NCBI RefSeq assembly: GCF_001904615.1
Contig: NZ_MRBY01000036.1
Span: forward strand, 1 to 43,264
DNA length: 43,264 nt
From: [Limnothrix rosea] IAM M-220
GTDB taxonomy: Bacteria > Cyanobacteriota > Cyanobacteriia > Cyanobacteriales > MRBY01
Direction: 5' to 3'
The translations under genes were made by a program, and so were the position numbers. Of the stretch, positions 18,334-27,215 are shown one piece after another; the first letter of the stretch is position 1; each line of letters begins with the position of its first letter. Below the pieces are notes generated by a model that saw only the letters and a list, made by a program, of their open reading frames with translations, was not told where the DNA came from and ran no database searches.

Positions 18334-18394
18334 TAAAAATATCTCCTAAGCAAATCAATGGGTGAAAAAGTAAATAATTTAAAATCGCGAAATC

Positions 18395-21001
18395 CTAAAA
18401 CTGCCAGCTCAACCCTGCCCGTAAACTGATGCCGGGCTGCGCAAAACGACTAATGTCTTCCGGTTCTGGGGAATTCAATAGCGGTTGCACATCGGAATAT
18501 TGGAAATACTCCGTATTAAACAAATTAAAAATACCGAGATTTAGCTTTAGGTCTTCCGTGATGTTGTAATAGCCTAATAAATCCACCACAGTATAGGCAT
18601 CAGGACTATAGGAACCCACCGGGCGATCATCGCGCAGACGAGGTTTGCCCACAAAAGTAGTGACCAGCTCTGTCCCCCAACGATCATCTTTACCGCGATA
18701 GCGCAACCCAAGCACCGCCTTAATCGGATCGACACTTTCAAGGGGTTGATCTGCATCTAGATCATCCCCCACAGTCCAGCCCAAACTACCTAAAACACTG
18801 AACCCATGGTCTTCATCACTAAAGCGATATTCTCCCGCCAGCTCTAAGCCGTAGGTACGGGCATCATTGATATTTTGTGACTGGAATAAAAAGACTGGAG
18901 CACCACCGATAAATCTTGTGCCAGCGCTCGCAAAGGTTTCAATGAAATCATTGTATTTACTATAAAAACCCGTCAGACTAAAGTTTCCCCGCTCAAATGC
19001 ACTGCGAATACCGAGCTCAAAGGTGTCGCTCGTTTCTGGCTTGAGATTAGGGTTTGAGAGGGTTTGATACCGGAAAAAGGGACTTGTTAAGTTGGTAAAA
19101 CCCGCATTGATTTCACTATAGAGCGGCGATCTAAAACCTCGCGCATAACGACCGACAAGGGCAACATTGGGCGTTGCTTCCCACAGAAAACCGAGATTCG
19201 GTGAGAGAGACGAATCGTTAAAATCAGCGGCTTGTGCCTCAGGGCTATTGTTTTCAAATAGCTCGTCGGAGGTGACATCAAGGTTGTAACTGTCGTAGCG
19301 AATCCCCGGCAACAGTGTAAAAGTATCGGATAGTGCTAACTCGTTTTGAAGAAAAATTCCAAACCGTAGGGTCTCTGCGTCGGGAAAATCCTTAACGGGA
19401 AAATTATCGGCTCCCACTCGGTTGGAGCTGCTAGTTAGATTACCGGCGGCATCAAATATCTGTTCTACACCGTCTCGCACTCGTTCGTTCCGGGTATTTG
19501 AGATATCAAAGCCGTAGGTCAAAATATTCGCAGCGCTACCGATGTTAAAGCTACTTTGCAGTTGTACATCGGCTCCTAAAATTTCATCGGTAAAACGATT
19601 GTCTAAGTTTCGGGTGCGGCGATCGCCAGTCAGAGGACTGACGAAATCTTGAAAGCGAAACTCATCGGTACCGGAGTCTTGGTAATACACCTGAAGCTGG
19701 GCTGCATCAAGAAAACCCTCTGTCGTTTCGCTGTTATAGCGATAAGCAAGGCTATAGCGATTACGGGAAAATTGCGTTTCTGTGCGTTCGTCATTGCCCA
19801 CAAAGCCCCGTGGTCCAATTAAGTTTGCGGCAATAATGGGCGCGACTTGGTAGTTAGTATCGCTATCAAAAATTTCGGTGGTAAAGGCTAGGGTTGAGGT
19901 TTCATTAATGTTGAAATTGATTTTGCCAAGGAAATTATTGGTATTGGTATAAAGATCATCGACAAAATCATTATCTCCCGGAACCCTTGCTTCAAAGGCA
20001 TCGCGGCGGGTATAGCCCAATAAAAACTCAACGTTATCGGCTCGGAAAGCCGTAACTCCGGCATTGAGCCACCCTTTATCAACGCTGTCAATATTGGTGG
20101 TGAGACGTGTGACCCAGTCTTGATCGGGTTTATCGTTCAGCAGATCCCTTGGTTCAATTGTCCGAAAATTCACGACACCGCCGAGGGCATCACTACCAAA
20201 TAAGGAAGAGGCGGGGCCACGACCGATTTCTACTTGTTGCAGACTTTCAATATCGACGTAGTTTCGACCGAGGGAGGGTGTCCCAAATTCAAATTGGGTC
20301 GGTAGGCGGATACCGTCGGTGAGCAGCAGCACACGGTTACCGCCGAGGCCTCGAATGCGGACATCTTGGAGGCCGTAGCGGCGATCGTTACCGATGGAAA
20401 CATTCGGTTCATAGCGGGTCAAATCTCGTAAATCTTGGCTTAAGGTGCGGTCGATATCATCGCGATCAATAACGGTAACGGAGTTGGGTGTGAGGGAAAC
20501 GGGACGGGGCGATCGCGTGCCGAGAATGGTGATCTCTTGGTCGGCAATGATCAAATCACTGGGATTTAGCACATAGGCTAAAAAGCTAGACCGGATGGAC
20601 ACTTCAGTGGTGGGGGGCGCATCGATACCCATGACGCGCACTTGGAGGCTATCGTTGGTAAGCTGGATAACGCTCACTTCGGCAATATCTGGGGTGGGAT
20701 TAGCGGCGACGAAACTATCTGTGGTTTCTAAGGCAAGGGTGGCATTTTCGATCGTGGTAATGAAATCATTGCCGTCCCGCTGAAATTTGCTGGCATCGAT
20801 ATTCAGGGGTTCGCCGTCGCTGGTCTCTAGGACAATTTCATAGCCGCCGTCCCAAGGTTCAAAGCTAACGGCAGTAACGGTTTGTCGTTTTTCTGCTTGG
20901 GCAATCAGAGAGGTGGGAGAGGCGATCGCCCCATTAACCGTAGCAACAATGGGTACACCACAAAGGAGGCTCAAGGAGAGTCGAGAGTAAAAAGATTTCA
21001 T
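18395..21001 (-). CDS. TonB-dependent outer-membrane receptor with AMIN domain
   Basis: An 868-residue siderophore-type receptor. A signal peptide (MKSFYSRLSLSLLCGVPIVA, cut near residue 30) is followed by an AMIN domain (about 38-140, VTAVSFEPWDGGYEIVLET), a cyanobacterial addition found on many of these receptors. A TonB-box-like EITILGTR precedes the plug domain (about 165-280: LTPNSVTVIDRDDIDR, IRGLGGNRVLLLTDGIRLP, GPASSLFGSDALGGVVNF). A long 22-strand-type barrel ends in aromatic LRAGLSWQF, as outer-membrane proteins need. It imports a chelated metal or B12 using energy from ExbB-ExbD-TonB. I chose ATG 21001 because it yields a proper signal peptide; a start at 21043 adds 14 hydrophilic residues. 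Confidence 0.93.
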   Translation of the reverse strand: MKSFYSRLSLSLLCGVPIVATVNGAIASPTSLIAQAEKRQTVTAVSFEPWDGGYEIVLETSDGEPLNIDASKFQRDGNDFITTIENATLALETTDSFVAANPTPDIAEVSVIQLTNDSLQVRVMGIDAPPTTEVSIRSSFLAYVLNPSDLIIADQEITILGTRSPRPVSLTPNSVTVIDRDDIDRTLSQDLRDLTRYEPNVSIGNDRRYGLQDVRIRGLGGNRVLLLTDGIRLPTQFEFGTPSLGRNYVDIESLQQVEIGRGPASSLFGSDALGGVVNFRTIEPRDLLNDKPDQDWVTRLTTNIDSVDKGWLNAGVTAFRADNVEFLLGYTRRDAFEARVPGDNDFVDDLYTNTNNFLGKINFNINETSTLAFTTEIFDSDTNYQVAPIIAANLIGPRGFVGNDERTETQFSRNRYSLAYRYNSETTEGFLDAAQLQVYYQDSGTDEFRFQDFVSPLTGDRRTRNLDNRFTDEILGADVQLQSSFNIGSAANILTYGFDISNTRNERVRDGVEQIFDAAGNLTSSSNRVGADNFPVKDFPDAETLRFGIFLQNELALSDTFTLLPGIRYDSYNLDVTSDELFENNSPEAQAADFNDSSLSPNLGFLWEATPNVALVGRYARGFRSPLYSEINAGFTNLTSPFFRYQTLSNPNLKPETSDTFELGIRSAFERGNFSLTGFYSKYNDFIETFASAGTRFIGGAPVFLFQSQNINDARTYGLELAGEYRFSDEDHGFSVLGSLGWTVGDDLDADQPLESVDPIKAVLGLRYRGKDDRWGTELVTTFVGKPRLRDDRPVGSYSPDAYTVVDLLGYYNITEDLKLNLGIFNLFNTEYFQYSDVQPLLNSPEPEDISRFAQPGISLRAGLSWQF

Positions 21002-21098
21002 GATTTTGTAAATGTGAATGTCGAATGAACTAGTCCTTTGCACCAGTCTTTCAAGCTCCTTTTAGGAGAGGTTCGGGGCGAGTTTTCGGCGGCTGATT

Positions 21099-21149
21099 GG
21101 CGCAACCGCAAGAATCCCTTCCGCCTTCGGCACCTTCCCCAAGGAAGGA
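21099..21149 (+). repeat. Dispersed repeat, second copy
   Basis: It contains ggcgcaacc (21099-21107), tccgccttcggcacc (21120-21134, inverted at 65-79) and cttccccaaggaagga (21134-21149), shared with 892-946. It lies between the receptor and ABC ATPase genes. Confidence 0.6.
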
Positions 21150-21231
21150 GATTGATTTAGCGTTTAGTGACTTTTTGCAAGAACTCTGTTGAATGGAAAA
21201 CGAAAATAAATCAGATTAGTTGGCGCTAATC

Positions 21232-22068
21232 CTAGGCGGGGGAGAGAATACAGACCTGCAAACCCACAGGGGTATTGATGGGCACTGCTTCTACACCGAA
21301 GCCGAGACGGAGATTTTCGGGCGTGACCACGGCGGCAGGTGCACCGAGGGCAAAAAGTTTTCCTTGCCGAATCATGGCGATGCGATCGCTATAACGGGTG
21401 GCAAGATTTAGCTCGTGGAGCACGGTAATGACAGTGAGGTTTTGGTCATGGTTTAACGTTTTGAGAAGTTCTAAAAGTTCTAGCTGATAGTGCACATCAA
21501 GGAATGTGGTCGGCTCGTCCAATACCAAAATCTTCGGATCTTGGGCGAGGGCTAAGGCGAGAAAAGCCCGTTGCCGTTCGCCGCCCGATAGCTCAGTGAT
21601 GGGGCGATCGCCGTAGTCAGACAAATTGGTTTGTTCTAATGCCCAGCTAATTTGTGCTTGATCGGCTGAGTTTAGCTCCCATTGCCACCAATCTTGGTGG
21701 GGCGATCGCCCTAAACCGACCAACTGACGCACGGTTAATCCCGTAGGAACTGCTGACTGTTGGGGCAAAATGGCGAGCTCTTTGGCAACTTCGCGTGGCG
21801 ATCGCCGGTGAATCGCTTTCCCATCAAGATGAATGACTCCTGATTGGGGTTGCAAAATACGGCACAACAAGCGCAATAATGTCGATTTGCCGGAACCATT
21901 TGCTCCCACTAAAGTGAGCCATTCCCCCTGCTGCACGGTGAGATTAATGTCCTGCACAATGGGCTTTTTGTTGTAGCCACCCGTGAGATTTCTCGCCGCG
22001 AGTATGGGACGTTGCTGGGGGTCGGACAAGGGGGCGATCGCCTCCGGTGAAGTTTTTGAAGTGCTCAT
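21232..22068 (-). CDS. Metallophore ABC transporter ATPase (FecE/FhuC type)
   Basis: A 278-residue ATP-binding subunit. Walker A is GANGSGKST at 55-63, the signature LSGGERQRA starts at 160, Walker B is ILVLDEPTTFLD with D184-E185, and a switch histidine occurs in TVLHELN. It energises the FecCD permease, whose stop codon overlaps this ATG in the arrangement ATGA (22065-22068), a sign of coupled translation. I use this ATG rather than the much longer open frame upstream, which only reads through the permease gene in another phase. The substrate is an iron chelate or B12, decided by receptor and binding protein. Confidence 0.95.
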   Translation of the reverse strand: MSTSKTSPEAIAPLSDPQQRPILAARNLTGGYNKKPIVQDINLTVQQGEWLTLVGANGSGKSTLLRLLCRILQPQSGVIHLDGKAIHRRSPREVAKELAILPQQSAVPTGLTVRQLVGLGRSPHQDWWQWELNSADQAQISWALEQTNLSDYGDRPITELSGGERQRAFLALALAQDPKILVLDEPTTFLDVHYQLELLELLKTLNHDQNLTVITVLHELNLATRYSDRIAMIRQGKLFALGAPAAVVTPENLRLGFGVEAVPINTPVGLQVCILSPA

Positions 22069-23087
22069 AGACGACCTCCCAAACCCCGACGATAAAGCAA
22101 AAAGATAAACAAAGGCGAGCCGAGTAAAGCCGTCACCGCCCCGACAGGCAACTCCACCGTGCCAGACCGCGACAGCAAATCCGCCAACACCAACATCCAA
22201 GCCCCCGCCAGGGTCGATAGGGGCAACACCCAACGATAATCCGAGCCGACCAACAACCGAATGCCGTGGGGAACCACTAATCCGACGAAACCGATTAGCC
22301 CCGCAATACTGACCGCACTAGCCGCCAGCAAACTGGCCGTCATGCCGATAATGATGCGGGAGCGGGTCAGGGAAATCCCTAAACCGACTGCCATATCATC
22401 ACCGAGATTGAGCAAATTTAAAGGGCGACCTAACAAGCAACCCACCAGCAGCGCAACTCCGACATAGGGGGCAACCATCTGAATATCGCTCCAGCCGCGA
22501 CCATTTAAACTGCCGACAAGCCAATTTAAAGCAGCCTGAATGCGCCCATCATCCGCCATGAGTAATAAGGTGGTTTGAATCGCGCCAAACAGCGAACTCA
22601 CCGCAACACCCGCTAAGACCAGACGATCTACGGCTAAGCTGCCGCCGACATAACCCAAGCAGTAGACCACCACCGCTGTCATTAGAGCGCCCAGCCATGC
22701 TCCCAGCGGGATCCAAGCGGCAAAAACATTGAGGGTAATAAAGGCGATCGCCACCAAACCCGCCCCAGCCGAAATGCCGAGAATAAACGGATCAGCGAGA
22801 CCATTACGCAGAAGCCCCTGAAGCAAAGCCCCCGATAGACCCAGCGCCGCACCGACAACTAAGGCAACGACAATGCGCGGCAACCGTAAATCCCAAATAA
22901 TCGTTTGGTATAGGGGATCCCCCTGATGTTGCAAAGCCTGCCAGAGCTGCCCAGTACTGAGTGGAACAGCCCCTTGGCATAAAGCCAATATGCTAGAGAA
23001 AAAGACCAAACCGAGCATCAAACACAACACCGTAACACTACGATTTTGCGAAAAACGCTGGGAAAAGCCCCGAAGACTAATCACCAT
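22065..23087 (-). CDS. FecCD/BtuC-family metallophore permease
   Basis: A 340-residue inner-membrane permease with about ten transmembrane helices. Family features include LPRIVVALVVGAALGLSGALLQ, NGLADPFILGISAGAGL, GLIGFVGLVVPHGIRLLVGSDYRW (the conserved ATPase-coupling loop) and the terminal GAVTALLGSPLFIFLLYRR. It would form a homodimer, since only one permease gene is present. It takes substrate from the lipoprotein at 16975-17877 and partners with the ATPase whose ATG overlaps its TGA. It is the first gene after a 348-base leader that contains a TATCGA-N8-TCGATA inverted repeat. Substrate as for the ATPase. Confidence 0.95.
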   Translation of the reverse strand: MVISLRGFSQRFSQNRSVTVLCLMLGLVFFSSILALCQGAVPLSTGQLWQALQHQGDPLYQTIIWDLRLPRIVVALVVGAALGLSGALLQGLLRNGLADPFILGISAGAGLVAIAFITLNVFAAWIPLGAWLGALMTAVVVYCLGYVGGSLAVDRLVLAGVAVSSLFGAIQTTLLLMADDGRIQAALNWLVGSLNGRGWSDIQMVAPYVGVALLVGCLLGRPLNLLNLGDDMAVGLGISLTRSRIIIGMTASLLAASAVSIAGLIGFVGLVVPHGIRLLVGSDYRWVLPLSTLAGAWMLVLADLLSRSGTVELPVGAVTALLGSPLFIFLLYRRGLGGRL

Positions 23088-23435
23088 AGGAATAAAAAAT
23101 AGCTATAAAAAAAGAAATAAATGTCTCGATAATTTTTATGGCCATCGCTATGTCTGAAATCCAAGGGCGATCGCCTCGAAAAACAATTTAATTTGCACCG
23201 ACCTCTGGCGAATCATCAAAAAAAATTGCGAGGGATTGTCAAGATTCAAAATCGCTACGTAACATAAAAACTATCGATGTGAATGTCGATATAGGAGGGC
23301 AAGTTGGCGCTTGTCCTTTTTCTTTGCCAATGTTCTTGACCAAGGAATGGCAGTATTGGCAGCAAAAAAAATGATAAAAACTAGAATTTTACGAACTGGT
23401 AGGATCGCCCCGGGCAAAATAGGTTTTTAACATGA
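23088..23435. other. Intergenic leader of the permease operon, 348 bases
   Basis: It lies between the tonB stop and the permease start, both minus strand. It holds one GCGATCGC, the inverted repeat at 23272-23291 and AT-rich runs. I looked for cobalamin-riboswitch boxes on the minus strand and saw none, nor an intrinsic terminator for tonB with a clear T-run. Confidence 0.5.
23272..23291. promoter_or_regulatory. Candidate operator TATCGA-N8-TCGATA
   Basis: Perfect 6-base inverted arms flank tgtgaatg, 185 bases upstream of the permease ATG. The central 13-mer atgtgaatgtcga (23277-23289) occurs again at 21012-21024, directly before the TonB-receptor ATG. Sharing by two uptake genes suggests a common regulator, for example an AraC-type siderophore regulator or Fur, but neither consensus is matched. 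Confidence 0.4.
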
Positions 23436-24830
23436 TTAATTCTCCGGTGATGTAGAAACAGGTGCTGGTGCAGCTGCTGGTGCTGGCGCTGGCGCAGGTG
23501 TAGGGGCAGCCACAGGGGCAGGTTTTGGCGCTGGCGCAGGCGTGGGGGCAGCCACAGGGGCGGGTTTTGGCGCTGGTGCAGGCGTGGGGGCAGCCACAGG
23601 TGACGGGGTTGGTGCTGTGACTTGAGGTGCTGGAGTTGGCATGGGCGCTGGCGCTGGTGCTGTTGCCGGTATGGGTTGTGTGGCTGGGGCTACGACATTC
23701 TGAGGGGGAGTTTCCGGTGGCTTGGCTGGCTGGGATGGTGGTGTCGATGACGGCGATCGCCCAGAAATCTCAGGCGTTGATGGGGGAGCAGCAGTCGTTG
23801 CCCCAGTCGTATTTATGCTCGGCGGCTCAGTAACAACGGGTTTTGCAACGGGGGCCGGCTTGGGCGCGACTGGCGGATTATTTTGCTGTTGTTGTCGGCG
23901 AATTTCATTTTGCCGCTGAAATTTTGAACCTTGCTCTTCATAGGTCACCTGCACATTGCGCCGCACACCATTATCCGGCACAGTATCTGGAGCAAAACGC
24001 CATTGGCTCAACGTTTTTAAGGTTTGTCGATCTACCGCTGGATCACCGCTAGACTGGCGCAGCCGCACTTCCACCGTGCCGTCAGGACGAATGTTCATAT
24101 CCACTTTTGCAGCGGTTTCTGTGCCTTGGTAATCAGGTTTTGGACAGCTCAGGCAGGTCAATTCCGGAGCTTTTTTCGGATTCGGCTTCGCTGCTGGTGC
24201 AGTTGTTGTTGAAGTATTGCCGGGTTTGGTTTCCCCCTCGATACCACTGCCAATGCCATCGGTTGTGCCGCTCGGATCGCCGTCGGTTTGATCATTTCCG
24301 GAGGTTGCTTGACCGAAGCCCATACCGTCATCTTCACCGGCTTGACCCATTACACCAAAGGCCATTTGCCCTGATGTTTGTCCGGCTTCTAAATCTCCAT
24401 TTTCATCGCCAGTTGTTGTGGCAGCGGCGGGATCAACTGCTTCGTCATTATCGAAGTCAGACGCTTTTGATTGCGGCGTTGGGGCATATTTAGGTGTGAG
24501 ATTTTTTTCTGGTATCGCGGCGATCGCCGTGGTTTGGGGGATGACATCGGACGGGGAATTTTGGACAACCGCTTGGGATTCTGGCTCGAAACGATCTTCC
24601 TCTGGCGCAATTTCTTCCTCTGGTACATCGGTAATGACAAACTCCAACTCTTCTATTTCTGAAGTTTTTGGAGTCCTGTCAACGGTGAGTATATTGCGGA
24701 AAAACGAGACGGGCGAACTCATCACCCAACCATGCAACACAGTGGAGGCGATCGCACTATTAATCAGTAAAATTTTGAGCAGCTTAATATCCCGTTGTCG
24801 CTGCTGTTCGAGGAGATCGGATGTGTTCAT
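23436..24830 (-). CDS. tonB: TonB-family energy transducer with C-terminal Pro/Ala tail
   Basis: TonB couples the ExbB-ExbD proton motor to outer-membrane receptors. The 464-residue protein has one N-terminal anchor helix (about 15-38), an acidic, Gly/Asp/Ser-rich linker, and a TonB C-terminal-type domain at about 222-305 with a CLSC motif, VDMNIRPDGTVEVRLRQSSG and the family TLSQWRFAP. After it, unusually, comes a further 160 residues rich in Pro, Ala and Lys, including the 14-residue repeat PTPAPAPKPAPVAA. In enterobacterial TonB the proline-rich spacer precedes the C-terminal domain; here it follows. I chose ATG 24830; another ATG 21 bases upstream is possible. It lies 57 bases after exbD, same strand. 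Confidence 0.85.
   Translation of the reverse strand: MNTSDLLEQQRQRDIKLLKILLINSAIASTVLHGWVMSSPVSFFRNILTVDRTPKTSEIEELEFVITDVPEEEIAPEEDRFEPESQAVVQNSPSDVIPQTTAIAAIPEKNLTPKYAPTPQSKASDFDNDEAVDPAAATTTGDENGDLEAGQTSGQMAFGVMGQAGEDDGMGFGQATSGNDQTDGDPSGTTDGIGSGIEGETKPGNTSTTTAPAAKPNPKKAPELTCLSCPKPDYQGTETAAKVDMNIRPDGTVEVRLRQSSGDPAVDRQTLKTLSQWRFAPDTVPDNGVRRNVQVTYEEQGSKFQRQNEIRRQQQQNNPPVAPKPAPVAKPVVTEPPSINTTGATTAAPPSTPEISGRSPSSTPPSQPAKPPETPPQNVVAPATQPIPATAPAPAPMPTPAPQVTAPTPSPVAAPTPAPAPKPAPVAAPTPAPAPKPAPVAAPTPAPAPAPAAAPAPVSTSPEN
23503..23602. repeat. 42-bp tandem repeat inside tonB
   Basis: Two full 42-bp units (23503-23544 and 23545-23586, three visible differences) and a partial third encode PTPAPAPKPAPVAA repeats in the TonB tail. 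The period is a multiple of three, so copy-number change would keep the frame. Confidence 0.9.
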
Positions 24831-24887
24831 GGCTGCTGAATAGATACTCAAAAATAGTTGACTTTAAACCGAAAAACGAGACATGAC

Positions 24888-25295
24888 CTACTGGCGCTTA
24901 GTGGCGATCGCCAACCTTGCCCCTTCCACCTGACGCACTTGGTCGATGATGGCAATCACTTTGTCATGGGTCACCTGTCCATCAGCATTAAGCACCACAA
25001 CCAAATTGGGATGCACTTCAGCAAGGGCAACAATTTCATCCTGAAACCCATCCATCGCCACTAATTCTTTGTTGAGATACACCTGACCCGCCGCATCCAG
25101 CGTGACCGTCGCCTTTACAGACTCCTGGGGTTGGGACGTTTGCGCCTTAGGAAGATTGACACTCAATGCCTCAAATCTGCCCAAAAATAGCGTTGACATA
25201 ATAAAAAAAGTCAAAATCGCAAAAATAATATCGATCATCGGCACAATATTAATTTGGGGAGGCAAATCCGGCTCATTAATGGTGTAACGTCGCAT
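24888..25295 (-). CDS. exbD: ExbD/TolR-family proton channel subunit
   Basis: A 135-residue biopolymer transporter. One membrane helix (about 15-37) contains the essential aspartate in INIVPMIDIIFAILTFFIM; a periplasmic domain follows, with the family pattern VTLDAAGQVYLN and VVVLNADGQVTHDKVIAIID. With ExbB it forms the proton-driven motor for TonB. I chose the ATG at 25295, preceded by ggggg, which overlaps the end of exbB by 20 bases. An ATG at 25325 would add ten residues and overlap by 50 bases but lacks a well-spaced ribosome site. Order exbB-exbD-tonB indicates a single operon. Confidence 0.92.
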   Translation of the reverse strand: MRRYTINEPDLPPQINIVPMIDIIFAILTFFIMSTLFLGRFEALSVNLPKAQTSQPQESVKATVTLDAAGQVYLNKELVAMDGFQDEIVALAEVHPNLVVVLNADGQVTHDKVIAIIDQVRQVEGARLAIATKRQ

Positions 25296-25959
25296 AGTCT
25301 GCCCCCACTTGATCTGGCTCGACATCCCTTAATGTGCGGCGATGATAACGGCGATGGACTAGCTCCAACTCCGCTGTGTATTCCTGAAAGAGAGCAATCT
25401 GCCGCACATAAAACCCCCGACAAATATTCGCAAAAAATAAAGTAAATACAGCCACAACCAACCCAAAGGCCGTCGAAGTTAACGCCTCACTGATACCCGA
25501 TGTCACCCCTGCACTTTCAGCACCGCCAATGCTGCCGAGATCAATGGAGCCAAAGGATTGAATCAAACCCAAGACGGTTCCCAATAGACCCAATAGCGGC
25601 GCTAGGGCAATAATCGTATCGAAAATATTACTAAATCTTTTAATGACGGGGATTTCTGCTTGAATTGCACCACTAATGGCTAATTCCAACTCATCGGGTT
25701 CCGCATCATCTAGGGCGATCGCCGCCAAAAAAATGCGCGCTAAGGGCAGATGAAGATAACGCTTGAGTCGCTGTTTTGCTAACCCCGGATCATGGCGATA
25801 ATCCCTTAAAACATCCTTCGCGACCTTCGTTTGCCGTTTATTAACGCGATACCAAAAAATCATGCGCTCGATCACCAGGGCGATCGCCACTACCGAAAAA
25901 ACCAATAGCGGCACAGCCACTATTCCCGCCGTTGCCACAAGTTCACCAAGCCTTTGCAT
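25276..25959 (-). CDS. exbB: ExbB/TolQ/MotA-family proton channel subunit
   Basis: A 227-residue inner-membrane protein with three helices (about 10-30, 110-135, 150-180). Family hallmarks are LVIERMIFWYRVNK after the first helix, IALAPLLGLLGTVLGLIQSF in the second and ISEALTSTAFGLVVAVFTLFFAN in the third. It forms the pentameric stator holding ExbD. First gene of exbB-exbD-tonB; the 3' end overlaps exbD. I prefer the ATG at 25959, which gives MQRLGELVATAG; a GTG at 25983 is the alternative. A Fur-box-like sequence lies 38-56 bases upstream. Confidence 0.94.
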   Translation of the reverse strand: MQRLGELVATAGIVAVPLLVFSVVAIALVIERMIFWYRVNKRQTKVAKDVLRDYRHDPGLAKQRLKRYLHLPLARIFLAAIALDDAEPDELELAISGAIQAEIPVIKRFSNIFDTIIALAPLLGLLGTVLGLIQSFGSIDLGSIGGAESAGVTSGISEALTSTAFGLVVAVFTLFFANICRGFYVRQIALFQEYTAELELVHRRYHRRTLRDVEPDQVGADYATLHH

Positions 25960-25996
25960 AATACAGACCCCTAGGGCAGACACCCTATACGACTTT

Positions 25997-26015
25997 AATA
26001 ATGAGAATCTTTCCT
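25997..26015. promoter_or_regulatory. Fur-box-like site before exbB
   Basis: aataatgagaatctttcct matches the 19-base Fur consensus GATAATGATAATCATTATC at 13 positions by hand alignment. It lies 38 bases upstream of the chosen exbB ATG, where a repressor would block transcription under iron sufficiency. Matches of this quality also occur by chance in AT-rich DNA. Confidence 0.45.
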
Positions 26016-26685
26016 ATTACTAGACAAGGAAGAATATACTCTTCTTGCTAATATAAGTCAATAAAGAAGCCCGTATTTTTACTTACTCTAGCGAAAAATT
26101 TTCCTAAAGCCTAGTGAGGCGGTCCTCCGGGGCAGGCGATCGCCACCAAACAAATCAATCAAAAGCTTTGACCTAGACCATTTTGGAGGATTATCCCAGA
26201 CCAAAACAACAGTAAACCAGCAAAACAAAATCGCACCCGATTAATATTCCCCTTTTCCCTGATTTGCCCTAAATGCCAATAGTTTTAAATTAAAAAACTG
26301 CGAATACTTGTCAGATCACTGCCCCAAACTTGACCCAGAGTCCCAAAGACGCTCCGCTACCCCATTCCGTGCAGGGGACATTGATTGGACATGCACACCT
26401 TGTTCCCCTACCCATAGATCAGCGACCAGCCCTTACCCTAGCCCGCCTATGCCGAACACCCCAACCAGCCGGAGTTCAGGATATAGATATTTCCCATAAG
26501 CAATTAGACAGTTTCTCCTTTGGCAGGTGCTGAGGGTGAGTTATCACGAAACGGCGCAACCGATTGAAATCCCTGCGGATACCTTTTCTAGGGAAAAAAT
26601 ATAGTCAAAGCCCATAAATTTAGGACGACACAGTCAGAGATTTGTAAAATTCTCACGAAGTAAACGAAACCTATTGAAACATCCC

Positions 26686-26855
26686 TAATTAACGTGAGTT
26701 TTGCTTAAGCATGCTCGGAAGTACGACGCGGTGAATGGGAGAGCGAGAGATCGGGAGATGTTTCTATGCAAACAATCCTACTAGCTTTCAAAAAATGCAA
26801 ATTTTCGTTGCTTCCCCGTGTCTCTCCCTCTCCATGTCTCCTTTTCTCTAAAGAA
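26686..26855 (+). repeat. Fold-back repeat; first 62 bp repeated at window end
   Basis: Positions 26686-26747 are identical to 43203-43264 except one base (c at 26693, t at 43210). The element continues with a purine-rich left arm (gggagagcgagagatcgggagatg) and a complementary-type right arm (cccgtgtctctccctctccatgtctcc, about 26815-26842). It shares gacgcggtgaatggg with the element at 15.8 kb. No open reading frame of note: a non-autonomous, MITE-like candidate. Confidence 0.8.
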
Positions 26856-27147
26856 TTTTGGCTACATTCTTATCCATAACTGACGTTAATTATTGAATCC
26901 CAAGACTTTTGTACTAATCTTGCTAGCCTTGGCTATGGAGCACTCTAAAATTTATGCGAAACGACTATCAATAACCCTTGAAATGTTGAGAGGCCAAAGG
27001 GAAAAAGCTGGCGACACAGAGATATTGCCCAAAACAGATAGTTTTGATGGAAACAAGGTTAATGTCCCTTGTTCCTAAAGGTTTTTTTCTATATTTCAAA
27101 TCATCAAAGCTAGGACATCTAATAGACCTTAAAGCTTTATTCTGTCA

Positions 27148-27167
27148 GGGTTTAACACGTTAAACCC
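27148..27167. repeat. 20-bp palindrome
   Basis: gggtttaac-ac-gttaaaccc, 9-base arms with a 2-base centre, 49 bases after the HxlR stop in the direction of its transcription. It resembles the 28-bp palindrome at 17901. It might terminate the regulator transcript, although no T-run follows. Confidence 0.6.
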
Positions 27168-27215
27168 CAACTAATTTTGCTGATGATGACTATTCATTGT
27201 CAACCCAAGCTCACA

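Larger units (their letters stand above)
26016..27215. other. Gene-free, repeat-bearing region, about 1.2 kb
   Basis: No convincing gene lies between exbB and the HxlR regulator. Frames of 60-67 codons near 26308-26533 and 26893-27078 lack ribosome sites and family features. The region contains a fold-back repeat (26686-26855), a small palindrome (27148-27167) and a GC-rich patch near 26110-26150 (aggcggtcctccgggg... with one GCGATCGC). It separates the iron-uptake block from the low-oxygen module and may be a remnant insertion site. Confidence 0.55.

Noticed and set aside
22069-22233. 55-residue N-terminal extension of the ABC ATPase
   Set aside because: It merely reads through the end of the permease gene in another frame; the ATGA overlap gives the natural start.
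23088-23435. Cobalamin riboswitch ahead of the permease
   Set aside because: No B12-box or GCCACTG-type core was found on the transcribed strand.
26110-26220. Minus-strand reading resembling a transposase end (VWDNPPKW...)
   Set aside because: The resemblance to an IS630-like DN motif is superficial, the frame is short, and no terminal inverted repeats are seen; more likely a GC-rich intergenic repeat.
26308-26533. Overlapping short frames in the 26-27 kb gap
   Set aside because: Low-complexity Pro/Ser/Thr product in one phase, no ribosome site, no recognisable motif.
26893-27078. 61-codon frame starting with TTG
   Set aside because: No ATG or ribosome site and no similarity I recognise; the hydrophobic start is too short to be persuasive.
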